Shown here in pieces: positions 1 to 7,023 of a DNA stretch of 9,227 bases; position 1 is the stretch's first letter, and each line of letters opens with the position of its first letter. The notes beneath the pieces were generated by a model. It made no database searches and was not told the origin of the DNA. It saw only the letters and a program-made list of their open reading frames with translations. The stretch covers positions 1 through 9,227 of the forward strand of contig CAJXPN010000100.1 of the NCBI GenBank assembly GCA_913058025.1, given 5' to 3'. The translations under genes and the position numbers were made by a program. The stretch is from an uncultured Myxococcales bacterium (GTDB lineage Bacteria > Myxococcota_A > Bradymonadia > Bradymonadales > Bradymonadaceae).

Positions 1-46
1 TACACAGAGTAGATCGTCGGCAGCGTCAGATGTGTATAAGAGACAG
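1..46 (+). other. Untrimmed Illumina Nextera adapter (not genomic)
   Basis: Bases 28-46 are the Tn5 mosaic end AGATGTGTATAAGAGACAG. Bases 14-27 are the Nextera read-1 linker TCGTCGGCAGCGTC. Bases 6-13, AGAGTAGA, match the i5 index known as S504/N504, and bases 1-5, TACAC, match the end of the P5 primer. The order P5, index, linker, mosaic end is exactly that of a Nextera library, so this is library sequence assembled onto the contig end by read-through of a short fragment. Genomic sequence begins at 47. Anything translated from these bases is artefact. Confidence 0.98.
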
Positions 47-1551
47 GTGTTGTTGCTGTTCATGTTGCTCAGGTACCAGGACAGGTCCACGAGCAGCGAG
101 GGCCTTCGGTTCGAGAAGACGCGGACGACGGGTTCGTTCCTCGCGACGATGTCGATCGTGCCGATCTCTGCGCGATCCGAGTAATTGATCGTCATCCAGA
201 GGTTGCGCCCGTTCGGGTCCTTGTAGGTCGTCAGCAGGCGCTGCTGGAAGTAGGCTCGGCGGTTCGTCGCCTTCTTCGTCGCGTCGTAGAACATGTCCGT
301 GGGGTTCGGGTGGCACTCGGGCTCGGAGTCACCGAGCTGTGAGGCCGTCTCCATGGTCAGATCCTTGTGCCAGACCGTGCGCCCCTCCATGTCGTACGAG
401 AGGTGGAGGCGTTGGATGAAGTCGCGGTCCCGCGGGTACGTGTCGATGCTCGTGTTCGCGAGGAGGTGCTCGCGGGTGTGCCGCTGGACGGCGGCACCGT
501 CGCAGTCCTCGGAGAACTTCGTCTTGATGATCTTGGAGTACCTGGTCACGTTCCCCGTAGTCACGTGGGGGTCGTCCTTCTTGATGGTGAAGGCGAACGC
601 GATGCAACGGAACTGCTTGACCTCGTCTGGGATCTGATAGGCGAAGACGTCGATGTACTCGTCCTCGAGCCATGCCGTGAGCTTGACCTCTTCCGGGACG
701 AGGTCGTTGGCGAAGTCGACCTGGACCGGGATATTGTACGTGCCGTTGATCGGCATCGGGACGCCAGGGATCGTCTTGTCGGCGAGCGCCTTGTTCATCT
801 TGGATTTGCTGAACGCGTCCATCGTCTCGATGGCTGGCGTGATCTTGCCGAACGTGGCGTCGACAACGACCTCGATCTTCGAGTCGTCGACCACGCACTG
901 CATGTCCGCGTTGCGTCGCGCTCGCCCGTGGCACTGAGCGGGGACGCACTCGACGCGCCCGGCCTTCGCGTTCGACACGCTGAGATTCTCGGAGACGCCG
1001 CGGCAGCTCAGGTTGTTCCTGCTCCCGAACGTCCCGTTCGTGCCCTCCTCGGCGCTCGAGGTCCTGGGCGAGCTCGTCGTCCCACCGTCGGACGAGCACG
1101 AGTACTTGATCTCGGCGTCCGAGTACGTGCAGCCCGGCGAGCCCTTACCACCCTCACATTGGCTCTGACACAGGCTCGTGATCGTGCACGAGCGCTGCCC
1201 ATCGCACTTCGACGCGACGCTCTCGAGCGTCGCCGCGTCGTAGAGGGCGCCAGTGGCGCAGGTGACGCTTTGGATCGAGACCGCCGCGTACCCGGGGAGC
1301 GTCGCCGAGTCGTCCATCGAGACCTCGGCGCTCGCGATGTACTCCTCGGAGTTCGTCGCCGTGCCCGACGCGAACGTGTAGGGGACCTGGCCCGTCGGGC
1401 AGGTCAGGGTCTCGCCGGCGTTGCGCGAGGCCGTCGCCTGGCCCTCTCCGTCGCCCGCCGGGCCGTCCTCCACGCAGCCCACCACGCTCAGTAGTCCTGA
1501 CAGTGAGGCGGCGAGGAGGTGCCAACGCATCGTTTTAAACATCGTGTTCAT
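1..1551 (-). CDS. Exported lipoprotein with lectin-like Cys-rich module, 3' end missing
   Basis: This frame is open from an ATG at 1551 to the window edge with no stop, but only 1551-47 (501 codons) is genomic. The last apparent residues, CLLYTSDAADDLLCV, are translated adapter. The start is supported by AAGGAG seven bases upstream. A short basic-hydrophobic leader ends in the lipobox VVGC (Cys26), so the product is expected to be a lipoprotein of the cell envelope. Residues about 92-153 carry a Cys-rich pattern (CATGALYD, KCDGQRSC, EIKYSC) resembling the rhamnose/galactose-binding SUEL lectin fold; this is a pattern match from memory and is tentative. A Ser/Thr/Gly linker at about 154-180 leads to a further domain (about 181-501) with no family I recognise. 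It is the second gene of an operon, 14 bases after the stop of the 1771-residue lipoprotein. The function is unknown; a surface or adhesion role is inference. Confidence 0.88.
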   Translation of the reverse strand, partial: MNTMFKTMRWHLLAASLSGLLSVVGCVEDGPAGDGEGQATASRNAGETLTCPTGQVPYTFASGTATNSEEYIASAEVSMDDSATLPGYAAVSIQSVTCATGALYDAATLESVASKCDGQRSCTITSLCQSQCEGGKGSPGCTYSDAEIKYSCSSDGGTTSSPRTSSAEEGTNGTFGSRNNLSCRGVSENLSVSNAKAGRVECVPAQCHGRARRNADMQCVVDDSKIEVVVDATFGKITPAIETMDAFSKSKMNKALADKTIPGVPMPINGTYNIPVQVDFANDLVPEEVKLTAWLEDEYIDVFAYQIPDEVKQFRCIAFAFTIKKDDPHVTTGNVTRYSKIIKTKFSEDCDGAAVQRHTREHLLANTSIDTYPRDRDFIQRLHLSYDMEGRTVWHKDLTMETASQLGDSEPECHPNPTDMFYDATKKATNRRAYFQQRLLTTYKDPNGRNLWMTINYSDRAEIGTIDIVARNEPVVRVFSNRRPSLLVDLSWYLSNMNSNNTCLLYTSDAADDLLCV

Positions 1552-1558
1552 GAGTTCA

Positions 1559-1564
1559 CTCCTT
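1559..1564 (-). promoter_or_regulatory. Ribosome binding site AAGGAG of the second lipoprotein gene
   Basis: On the minus strand AAGGAG lies seven bases before the ATG at 1551 and inside the 14-base gap after the preceding stop codon. It fixes this ATG over the in-frame ATGs at codons 4 and 8, and it indicates independent re-initiation within one transcript. Confidence 0.8.
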
Positions 1565-1565
1565 T

Positions 1566-4500
1566 TCACTGCCCGACACATCGTAGAATCACGCATCCGT
1601 CGCCGCCGTAACCGAGCCCGAGGTCGCTGGCTCCAGCGCCGATCATGTTGGCACCCTGACAGCGCGAGTAGTCCGGGTTCGAGGTCCCCGCGGGCGTCAT
1701 GTTGACGTCGTCGGCGTCGTAACCCGTGAGCCCGGAGGGCAAGGGGCCGTAGGCGCCGGCGGTGTTCTCGAGGCCGCCCGGGTCACCCGCGCCGCCTCCT
1801 CCCTGGTCGTTCGAGCCGTCGTCGCCGACGTTGCCCGAGGCTCCTCCTGTCCCGGCGAGCGTGACGTTCACGTCCGTGCCGCCGAACTGCGCGCCTCCCG
1901 CGCCGCCGGGGACGCTCCACTCGAAGGGAGAGGTCCCCGTGACCTCGACGCTGGTGAGGCCACCGCCGCCGCCTGGCTCGGAGCCGAACATGCCGAAGCC
2001 GCCGGCGCCTCCGCTGGCGGAGGTGCCCAGATAGGACCCCGCGCCGCCCGCGTTGAAGCTGTAGGTGCCGCCCTGCCCGAGCCAGACGGTCACCGTGTCA
2101 CCCGGGGTGACGTCGAGCGTGCCGTCGACGTACCCGGCGCTTCCGCCCGGAGTCGACGGGAAGCTCATCTGATCCTCGGCGCCTCCGGCGGCGCCCCACG
2201 CCTGGACGTAGATCTGGTCGCAGCCCGCGGGGATGGTGTAGGTGCCCGAGGCCGTGGTGCCGTCCGTGACGGGCTGGTCGATGAAGAACTGACCGGAGCC
2301 GCACCGGCCCGAGTTGGTCGAGCAGTTCCCCGAGTCGGCGCCGCACTCGCAGTCGCTCGACGCGCAGTCCGAGTCGAGCGTGCACGCCTGGGCTCCGCAC
2401 GGGCCGCAGTCGGCGCCGCCGCAGTCGATCCCCGTCTCGTTCCCATCCTGCATGCCGTTCGCGCACGTGAGCGGCGCGCATGCGCCGCTCACGCACGGTG
2501 CGTTGCTCGCGCAGTCCGTGCGATCCGTGCACACCTCGCCGGGGTCGCACCTGGGGCAGCTCGAGCTGCCCCCGCAGTCGACGTCCGACTCGTCGGCGTC
2601 CTTCGTGCCGTTGGCGCACGTGCTCACCGTGCAGATGGAGCCGACGCACGCGGCGCCCGAGGCGCAGTCGGTGTTCATCGCGCACGCGACCCCGAGCGCG
2701 CAACGCGCGCTGCACTCGGGGCCGCCGCAGTCGGGCCCCGTCTCGTTCGCGTCCAGCTGCGTGTTCTCACACGTCGAGGGCTGGCAGACGTCGCTCAGGC
2801 ACGTGCTCCCCATGACGCAGTCGCTCACGAGCGCGCACGACTGGCCGTTCGCGCACGCGCCACACGACGACGTCCCGCCGCAGTCGATACCCGACTCGTC
2901 GGCGTCCTTGACGTTGTTGAGGCACGTCGCGTTCGCGCACGTCCCGTTGTCGCACGCCCCGCCTACGACGCAGTCGGTGCTCGTCACGCACGTGAGGCCC
3001 AGCCCACATCGCGCCGTGCACTGGTCGCCGCCGCAGTCGACGTCGGTCTCGAAGCCGTCCGTCATCGTGTTCGTGCAGGTCGAGGGCTGGCAGACGTCAC
3101 TGATGCACGCGCTGTCCATCTCGCAGTCGGTCGTGGCGTCGCAACGCTTGCCGTCGGCGCACGCCCCGCAGCCCGAGGTCCCGCCGCAGTCGACGTCCGC
3201 CTCGTTGCCCTGTTGGGTGTTGTCGACGCAGGCCGCTGACGTGCACACCGCGTTCAGGCACACGTCGTTCGTGGCGCAGTCGGTGTCGTTGAGGCAGCGC
3301 TCACCGGTCTCGCAGGCTTGCGTGCAAAGGTTGCCGCAGTCGACGTCCGTCTCCCTGCTCGCGTCGAGGGACCCGTTCCTGCACGTGAGCAGGTCGCAGA
3401 CCCCGTCGTAGCAATCGCGCCCGTTGAAGCAGTCCGACTGCGCCGCGCACGTCTCGCCGGAGTCACAGCGCCTACACACCGAGCTGCCGCCGCAGTCGAC
3501 GTCCGACTCGCCTGCGTCCTTGATCATGTTCGAACACTCCGACGAGATGCACACCGCGTAGGTGTACGGGTCGATGTTCGACTCGCACGTGGTCGCGTCG
3601 ACGCAGTCGTCGTCGCCTTCGCAGCGCTTGTACGCGTTGCAGGGCCCACAGTTCGGGCCCCCGCAGTCCTGGTCGCTCTCACCGGTCGTGTACCGACCGT
3701 CGATGCACGAGAGCGCCACGCAGAGGCTCTCCCAGCAGATGTCTCCGGAGGCGCAGTCCGTTCTGTCGGAGCACGCCGCCTTCCGCTCGCACCGGGCGCA
3801 CGCTGAGGCGCCGCCACAGTCGACGTCCGACTCGTCGGCGTCCTTGACGTCGTTCGAGCAGGAGACCGGCTTGCACAGGCCTTCGACGCACGCGTCGCCG
3901 TTGGCGCAGTCCGAGGCTTGCGCGCACCCCTTGTCGCGCCCGCAGCGCGCGCTGCAGGTCGCGCCGCCGCAGTCGACGTCCGTCTCGTCGACGTCCTCGA
4001 GGCCGTTCGAGCATGGCTGCTTGCACAGGCCACCCACACACCCGAGGCCCATGGCGCAGTCCGACTCGAGGGCGCACGCGACGTCCTCGGCGCAGCGCGG
4101 CGTGCACACGAGCCCGCCGCAGTCCGCGCCCGACTCGTCCTGGTTCTTGACGCTGTCCGAGCAGGTCCCCTCCGTCTTGCAGACGTTGTTCAGGCACTTC
4201 AGCCCGGCGCCGCAGTCCGACTCCTGCAGGCACAGCCTGTTCTCCACGCAGCTTCCGCATGAGCCGCCGCAGTCGGTGCTCGTCTCGTCCTGGTTGTGGA
4301 CCCGGTCGCTGCAACCAGGAGATGTCACGTTGCTCCACCGAGAGGTGTGCTGGCGGAACCTGTACCTGACCTCTGGGATCTGCTCGTCGACGACGAACAA
4401 CCCGTCGTCCGTCCAGCGGTTCGGCTGCGACGAGACGTAATCCTTCGACAGAGCCATACGCGATGTCCTGCTCTCGTCGATCCAGTACGAGACTGGGTAG

Positions 4501-6881
4501 TTGTCCGCCTGAGGTTGTTGGATGATGGCGACGGCCCACGTCTCCTCATACGTGCCGAGGTTCATGTAGTTCTTGTTCAACGCGACGATCTGAATGGGCC
4601 CGTTGTCGACCCTGAGCGCGAGCTTCGTGCTGTCCGTGTCGAAGACCTCCAGAGGGGTCGGGTCGGTCGCGAAGGTGTTGAGCGCGCTCGTGCCCACCCG
4701 CACGATCATGTTCTTGGCCGTGTCCTCCGGGCACGTGAGTTCCAACGTCCCGTCCGTCGACGTGGTCGCCGCCGCGGTCGGCCCCGCGACCTGGAGCCGG
4801 GTGTTGGTGGTGTCGCAGCTGAAGTTCGACTGCACGAACTTGAAGTCGTACGCGTCGCCGATCTTGTAGCGCTGGGTCCCATCGACGATGCGCCCCGAGA
4901 CGAGCTTGTTCACGCCGTCGAGCTCGACGTACATGATGTAGAAGTAGTCTTCGGGTTTCCGGTCGAACTCGACGTAGATCGGGTACTTGATCCTGCACTG
5001 GCCGCCGCGGCACAGGCCCGTGTCGCAGTCGGTGCGCTCGAGGCAACCCGGTGAGTCCGCGCCCGCGGTCGCGACGCACGCTTCACAGACGTCGCCGCCG
5101 CAGTCGGGGCCCGTCTCGCCTGGGCTCTGCGTGCCGCTGCTGCACATCGGGTCGAGCTGATCGCACGCGCCGCCTTCGCAGTAGCCCGTGGTGCAGTCGC
5201 CGTCGTTCTCACACGCCTTCTGGAGCACGCACGTCGCGCCACACGAGCCGCCGCAGTCGACGTCGGTCTCGGAGCGATCCTTCGTCCCGTTCTTGCAAAT
5301 CGCGGCGTCCGACGGGGTGGTGTCGAGCGTGATGGTGCTGTCGCTCGTTCCCACCGACGCCTTCGCGTCCTCACCGTTCGAGGTGTAGTTGAACTCGTTC
5401 TTCGTCTCGTTGGTGCCTTGCTTGGTCGTGGCCGTGATGCTCACGTTCCTGCCTTCCTCGAGCCCCGAGACCGAGACCGTCGGGGTCCCGTCCGCTCCCT
5501 TCGTGACCTCGACCTCGACGCCGCTCGCGTCCGTCGAGCCCTCGACGGTCACCTCGATCACCACGCGCTTGCCCGCGCCATCGACCACGGTCGTCGAGAT
5601 CGTGACCCCGCCGTCGTTCGTCTCGGACGTGTACGTCACGTCGCCGCCGTCGAACGTCACGGTGTCTCCGACCTCGGGCTTGCCGCTGGAGACCGTGCTC
5701 GCGTGGCCGTAGCCGAAGTTCTTGATCGAGACGCCCCCATCCTCCTCGTTCGTGGTGTTCGTGCTCCCGAACCCGTACGCATCGTCGGTGGCCGAGATGG
5801 TGATCTTGTTCTTGGGCTTGAACCCCTTGGCCAGGGTCGCCTGGTTGACGATGGCGACGGCGTTGCCGCACAGCGGGCACGACGAGAACGCCGGCATCAC
5901 CCAGTCGCCGTCGGCCTCGAGGACCTCGCCACCGCGTATCCCCGTCTCTTCTCCGTCCTCGTTCGCCGCCACGATCGTCACCCCCGAGTACGTCTGCATC
6001 ATGTACTCGGAGTCCTCGGCGAACGGCGTCGGCAACGTCCCCGCGCGTGACGTCACCGAGGCGAAGTACATGAAGTTCTTCGTCTCGTCCGACCCCTCGT
6101 AGACGATGGGGGTCCCGTCGACCCCGGAGATCTCGTAGCTCCACGCGTTCCGGCCTGGCTCGATCTTGAGGAGCTGCTCACGCTGCGGGAAGTTGTTGTC
6201 GTAGACACGCAGCCAGTAGGTGTCCTCCTCGTCCGCGTCTCGGAAGTACCCGATGGGGGTGAGCGCGTGGCCTCGCCGAAAGCCCGCACCGGTCTTCTGC
6301 GCGATCGCGAGCCGATAGCGCTTGTCGCCCTCGGGCGCGAGCGCCTCGGCAAGGAACGGCATCACGTCCCTCGCCTCGTATCGGACGTCTTCGCGCTGTG
6401 ATGTCGCCACCGCCTGGGTCGACGCCCAGTACGCGAGCTCCTCCTGGAGCGCGACGTTGCTCCGAAGCTCGAGCTCGGCGACCGTATCTGCGCCGAAGTC
6501 CTTCGGGTCGAGCTCCCCCATGAAGAAGAGCAGCGACAGGATGGCGAACCCCTCGCTGCGGCCCTGGTCGAGCGTCTCGTTCGTGCTCTCCAGCCAGAGC
6601 TGGGCCGTGGGCTGAAGTGAGCAGGGGTCCGAACCCTCGATGCATACCGCCTCGGCGCCGAACATCCGCTCGGCCATCCGAGGCGTGAGCTGGGTCGACA
6701 GGCCGTCGCCGCCGAAGTTCTCGAAGGAGAACGAGTCCTGCACGAAGTCGAACCCCGAGGCGACCTGGAGTGGGTACTCTCGGGTGGGTGGCGTCGAGCC
6801 ATCGTTGCATGACGAGCACGAGGCCAACATGGCAAGGCTTGCCATCATCAGCGTCAGACAGGCGCTCCTGACGAACGTCAT
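1566..6881 (-). CDS. Giant mosaic lipoprotein: papain-like head, 15 Cys-rich repeats, Gly-rich tail
   Basis: The protein has 1771 residues. The start ATG has GGAG six bases upstream, and the leader ends in lipobox LASC (Cys22), so it should be lipid-anchored in the envelope or on the surface. Residues about 35-260 have the layout of a papain/transglutaminase-like module (GRSEGFAILS at 107-116, GHAL at 204-207, VYDNNFP at 226-232), but the position where I expect the catalytic Cys is Ser109. A CPLC pair lies at 335-338. Residues about 355-528 are rich in Thr, Val and Gly and look beta-stranded. Cys-rich repeats fill 529-629 (two) and 857-1531 (thirteen). Between them, 630-856 is a unique domain I do not recognise. 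Residues 1532-1771 form a glycine-rich domain (TYTIPAGCDQIYVQAWGAAGG-like start, GYGGDGCVILRC end) like bacterial relatives of the ALK/LTK glycine-rich region. It is the first gene of a two-lipoprotein operon. Function is unknown; a structural, adhesive or surface-stalk role is inferred from its architecture. Confidence 0.95.
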   Translation of the reverse strand: MTFVRSACLTLMMASLAMLASCSSCNDGSTPPTREYPLQVASGFDFVQDSFSFENFGGDGLSTQLTPRMAERMFGAEAVCIEGSDPCSLQPTAQLWLESTNETLDQGRSEGFAILSLLFFMGELDPKDFGADTVAELELRSNVALQEELAYWASTQAVATSQREDVRYEARDVMPFLAEALAPEGDKRYRLAIAQKTGAGFRRGHALTPIGYFRDADEEDTYWLRVYDNNFPQREQLLKIEPGRNAWSYEISGVDGTPIVYEGSDETKNFMYFASVTSRAGTLPTPFAEDSEYMMQTYSGVTIVAANEDGEETGIRGGEVLEADGDWVMPAFSSCPLCGNAVAIVNQATLAKGFKPKNKITISATDDAYGFGSTNTTNEEDGGVSIKNFGYGHASTVSSGKPEVGDTVTFDGGDVTYTSETNDGGVTISTTVVDGAGKRVVIEVTVEGSTDASGVEVEVTKGADGTPTVSVSGLEEGRNVSITATTKQGTNETKNEFNYTSNGEDAKASVGTSDSTITLDTTPSDAAICKNGTKDRSETDVDCGGSCGATCVLQKACENDGDCTTGYCEGGACDQLDPMCSSGTQSPGETGPDCGGDVCEACVATAGADSPGCLERTDCDTGLCRGGQCRIKYPIYVEFDRKPEDYFYIMYVELDGVNKLVSGRIVDGTQRYKIGDAYDFKFVQSNFSCDTTNTRLQVAGPTAAATTSTDGTLELTCPEDTAKNMIVRVGTSALNTFATDPTPLEVFDTDSTKLALRVDNGPIQIVALNKNYMNLGTYEETWAVAIIQQPQADNYPVSYWIDESRTSRMALSKDYVSSQPNRWTDDGLFVVDEQIPEVRYRFRQHTSRWSNVTSPGCSDRVHNQDETSTDCGGSCGSCVENRLCLQESDCGAGLKCLNNVCKTEGTCSDSVKNQDESGADCGGLVCTPRCAEDVACALESDCAMGLGCVGGLCKQPCSNGLEDVDETDVDCGGATCSARCGRDKGCAQASDCANGDACVEGLCKPVSCSNDVKDADESDVDCGGASACARCERKAACSDRTDCASGDICWESLCVALSCIDGRYTTGESDQDCGGPNCGPCNAYKRCEGDDDCVDATTCESNIDPYTYAVCISSECSNMIKDAGESDVDCGGSSVCRRCDSGETCAAQSDCFNGRDCYDGVCDLLTCRNGSLDASRETDVDCGNLCTQACETGERCLNDTDCATNDVCLNAVCTSAACVDNTQQGNEADVDCGGTSGCGACADGKRCDATTDCEMDSACISDVCQPSTCTNTMTDGFETDVDCGGDQCTARCGLGLTCVTSTDCVVGGACDNGTCANATCLNNVKDADESGIDCGGTSSCGACANGQSCALVSDCVMGSTCLSDVCQPSTCENTQLDANETGPDCGGPECSARCALGVACAMNTDCASGAACVGSICTVSTCANGTKDADESDVDCGGSSSCPRCDPGEVCTDRTDCASNAPCVSGACAPLTCANGMQDGNETGIDCGGADCGPCGAQACTLDSDCASSDCECGADSGNCSTNSGRCGSGQFFIDQPVTDGTTASGTYTIPAGCDQIYVQAWGAAGGAEDQMSFPSTPGGSAGYVDGTLDVTPGDTVTVWLGQGGTYSFNAGGAGSYLGTSASGGAGGFGMFGSEPGGGGGLTSVEVTGTSPFEWSVPGGAGGAQFGGTDVNVTLAGTGGASGNVGDDGSNDQGGGGAGDPGGLENTAGAYGPLPSGLTGYDADDVNMTPAGTSNPDYSRCQGANMIGAGASDLGLGYGGDGCVILRCVGQ
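2289..4313 (-). repeat. Thirteen tandem Cys-rich repeats (about 51 codons each)
   Basis: These encode residues 857-1531 of the large lipoprotein. Units begin at residues 857, 907, 957, 1008, 1059, 1116, 1167, 1218, 1269, 1320, 1371, 1422 and 1473, mostly 50-51 residues long. The consensus is a leading Cys, then about four residues, D-x-D-E-[ST]-D-x-DCGG, C-x2/3-C, five residues, Cys, x4-DC, then two more Cys. That gives eight Cys per typical unit, presumably four disulfides. Unit 7 (1059) is 57 residues with an insertion before its last Cys, unit 9 (1167) has DCGN instead of DCGG, and the final unit (1473) is 59 residues with a different Cys ending. The family type is common in myxobacterial secreted proteins; the molecular role is not established. 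Confidence 0.95.
2619..3230 (-). repeat. Duplicated two-repeat block (2 x 306 bp)
   Basis: Residues 1218-1319 (bases 3230-2925) and 1320-1421 (bases 2924-2619) are each exactly 102 residues and align without gaps. By hand count 54 of 102 residues are identical, including the run SDVCQPSTC. At DNA level a 20-base match (GTCGAGGGCTGGCAGACGTC read on the plus strand) recurs at 2773 and 3079, exactly 306 bases apart. This indicates that part of the array grew by duplicating pairs of repeats. Confidence 0.85.
4995..5297 (-). repeat. Two Cys-rich repeats, detached from the main array
   Basis: These encode residues 529-579 and 580-629 of the large lipoprotein. Both have the ETDVDCGG or ETGPDCGG core and the downstream DC and CxGGxC cysteines of the main array. 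The second has an expanded loop (residues about 603-613) before its third cysteine pair. They are separated from the thirteen-unit array by a unique domain of about 227 residues. Confidence 0.92.
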
Positions 6882-6887
6882 GGATCA

Positions 6888-6891
6888 CTCC
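6888..6891 (-). promoter_or_regulatory. Ribosome binding site GGAG of the large lipoprotein gene
   Basis: On the minus strand GGAG sits six bases before the ATG at 6881. That ATG begins a lipoprotein signal sequence, so the site and the leader agree on the start. Confidence 0.7.
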
Positions 6892-6910
6892 AGATGCACC
6901 AGCGCTCACT

Positions 6911-6947
6911 CGTGAAGGAAATCATCCGGGGAATGATTTCCTTCACG
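6911..6947 (-). promoter_or_regulatory. Perfect 15-bp inverted repeat in the operon leader
   Basis: CGTGAAGGAAATCAT (6911-6925) and its exact reverse complement (6933-6947) flank a seven-base spacer. The dyad lies 30 bases upstream of the large lipoprotein start. Read as RNA it makes a long, strong hairpin in the 5' leader; read as DNA it is a good candidate operator. No T-run follows on either strand, so it is not a classical intrinsic terminator. Which role is true cannot be decided from sequence. Confidence 0.7.
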
Positions 6948-7023
6948 GCCGTTGGCTGGAAATTCAAGGTATGTAAAGTGAATAGTCTCGCGCCCTGAGG
7001 CTATCATCCTGTCAGTAAGCCGC
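6948..7023. other. AT-richer leader/promoter region of the lipoprotein operon
   Basis: This short stretch is visibly richer in A and T than the rest of the window and lies just upstream of the inverted repeat. It is the obvious place for the operon promoter on the minus strand. I looked for paired -35 and -10 boxes with normal spacing. CTGACA occurs, but no acceptable -10 follows at 16-19 bases, so no promoter is called. Confidence 0.35.

Noticed and set aside
26..316. A 96-codon minus-strand frame near the contig end finishing in SLIHI.
   Set aside because: It starts inside the real lipoprotein gene in a wrong frame and ends in adapter; SLIHI is a familiar translated-adapter ending.
367..1494. 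A 375-codon plus-strand frame opposite the second lipoprotein.
   Set aside because: It is almost entirely Arg, Val, Asp and Leu, the usual antisense product of a GC-rich gene, whereas the minus strand gives a lipoprotein signal and ordered Cys.
2289..4313. Regular DNA periodicity suggesting a CRISPR array.
   Set aside because: The period is about 153 bases, coding and in frame, with degenerate units; there are no short identical repeats with unique spacers.
2314..4440. Long open frames on the plus strand opposite the Cys-rich repeats (2314-3411 and 3562-4440).
   Set aside because: They are repetitive mirror translations of the minus-strand repeats, kept open by the base composition; no starts or families support them.
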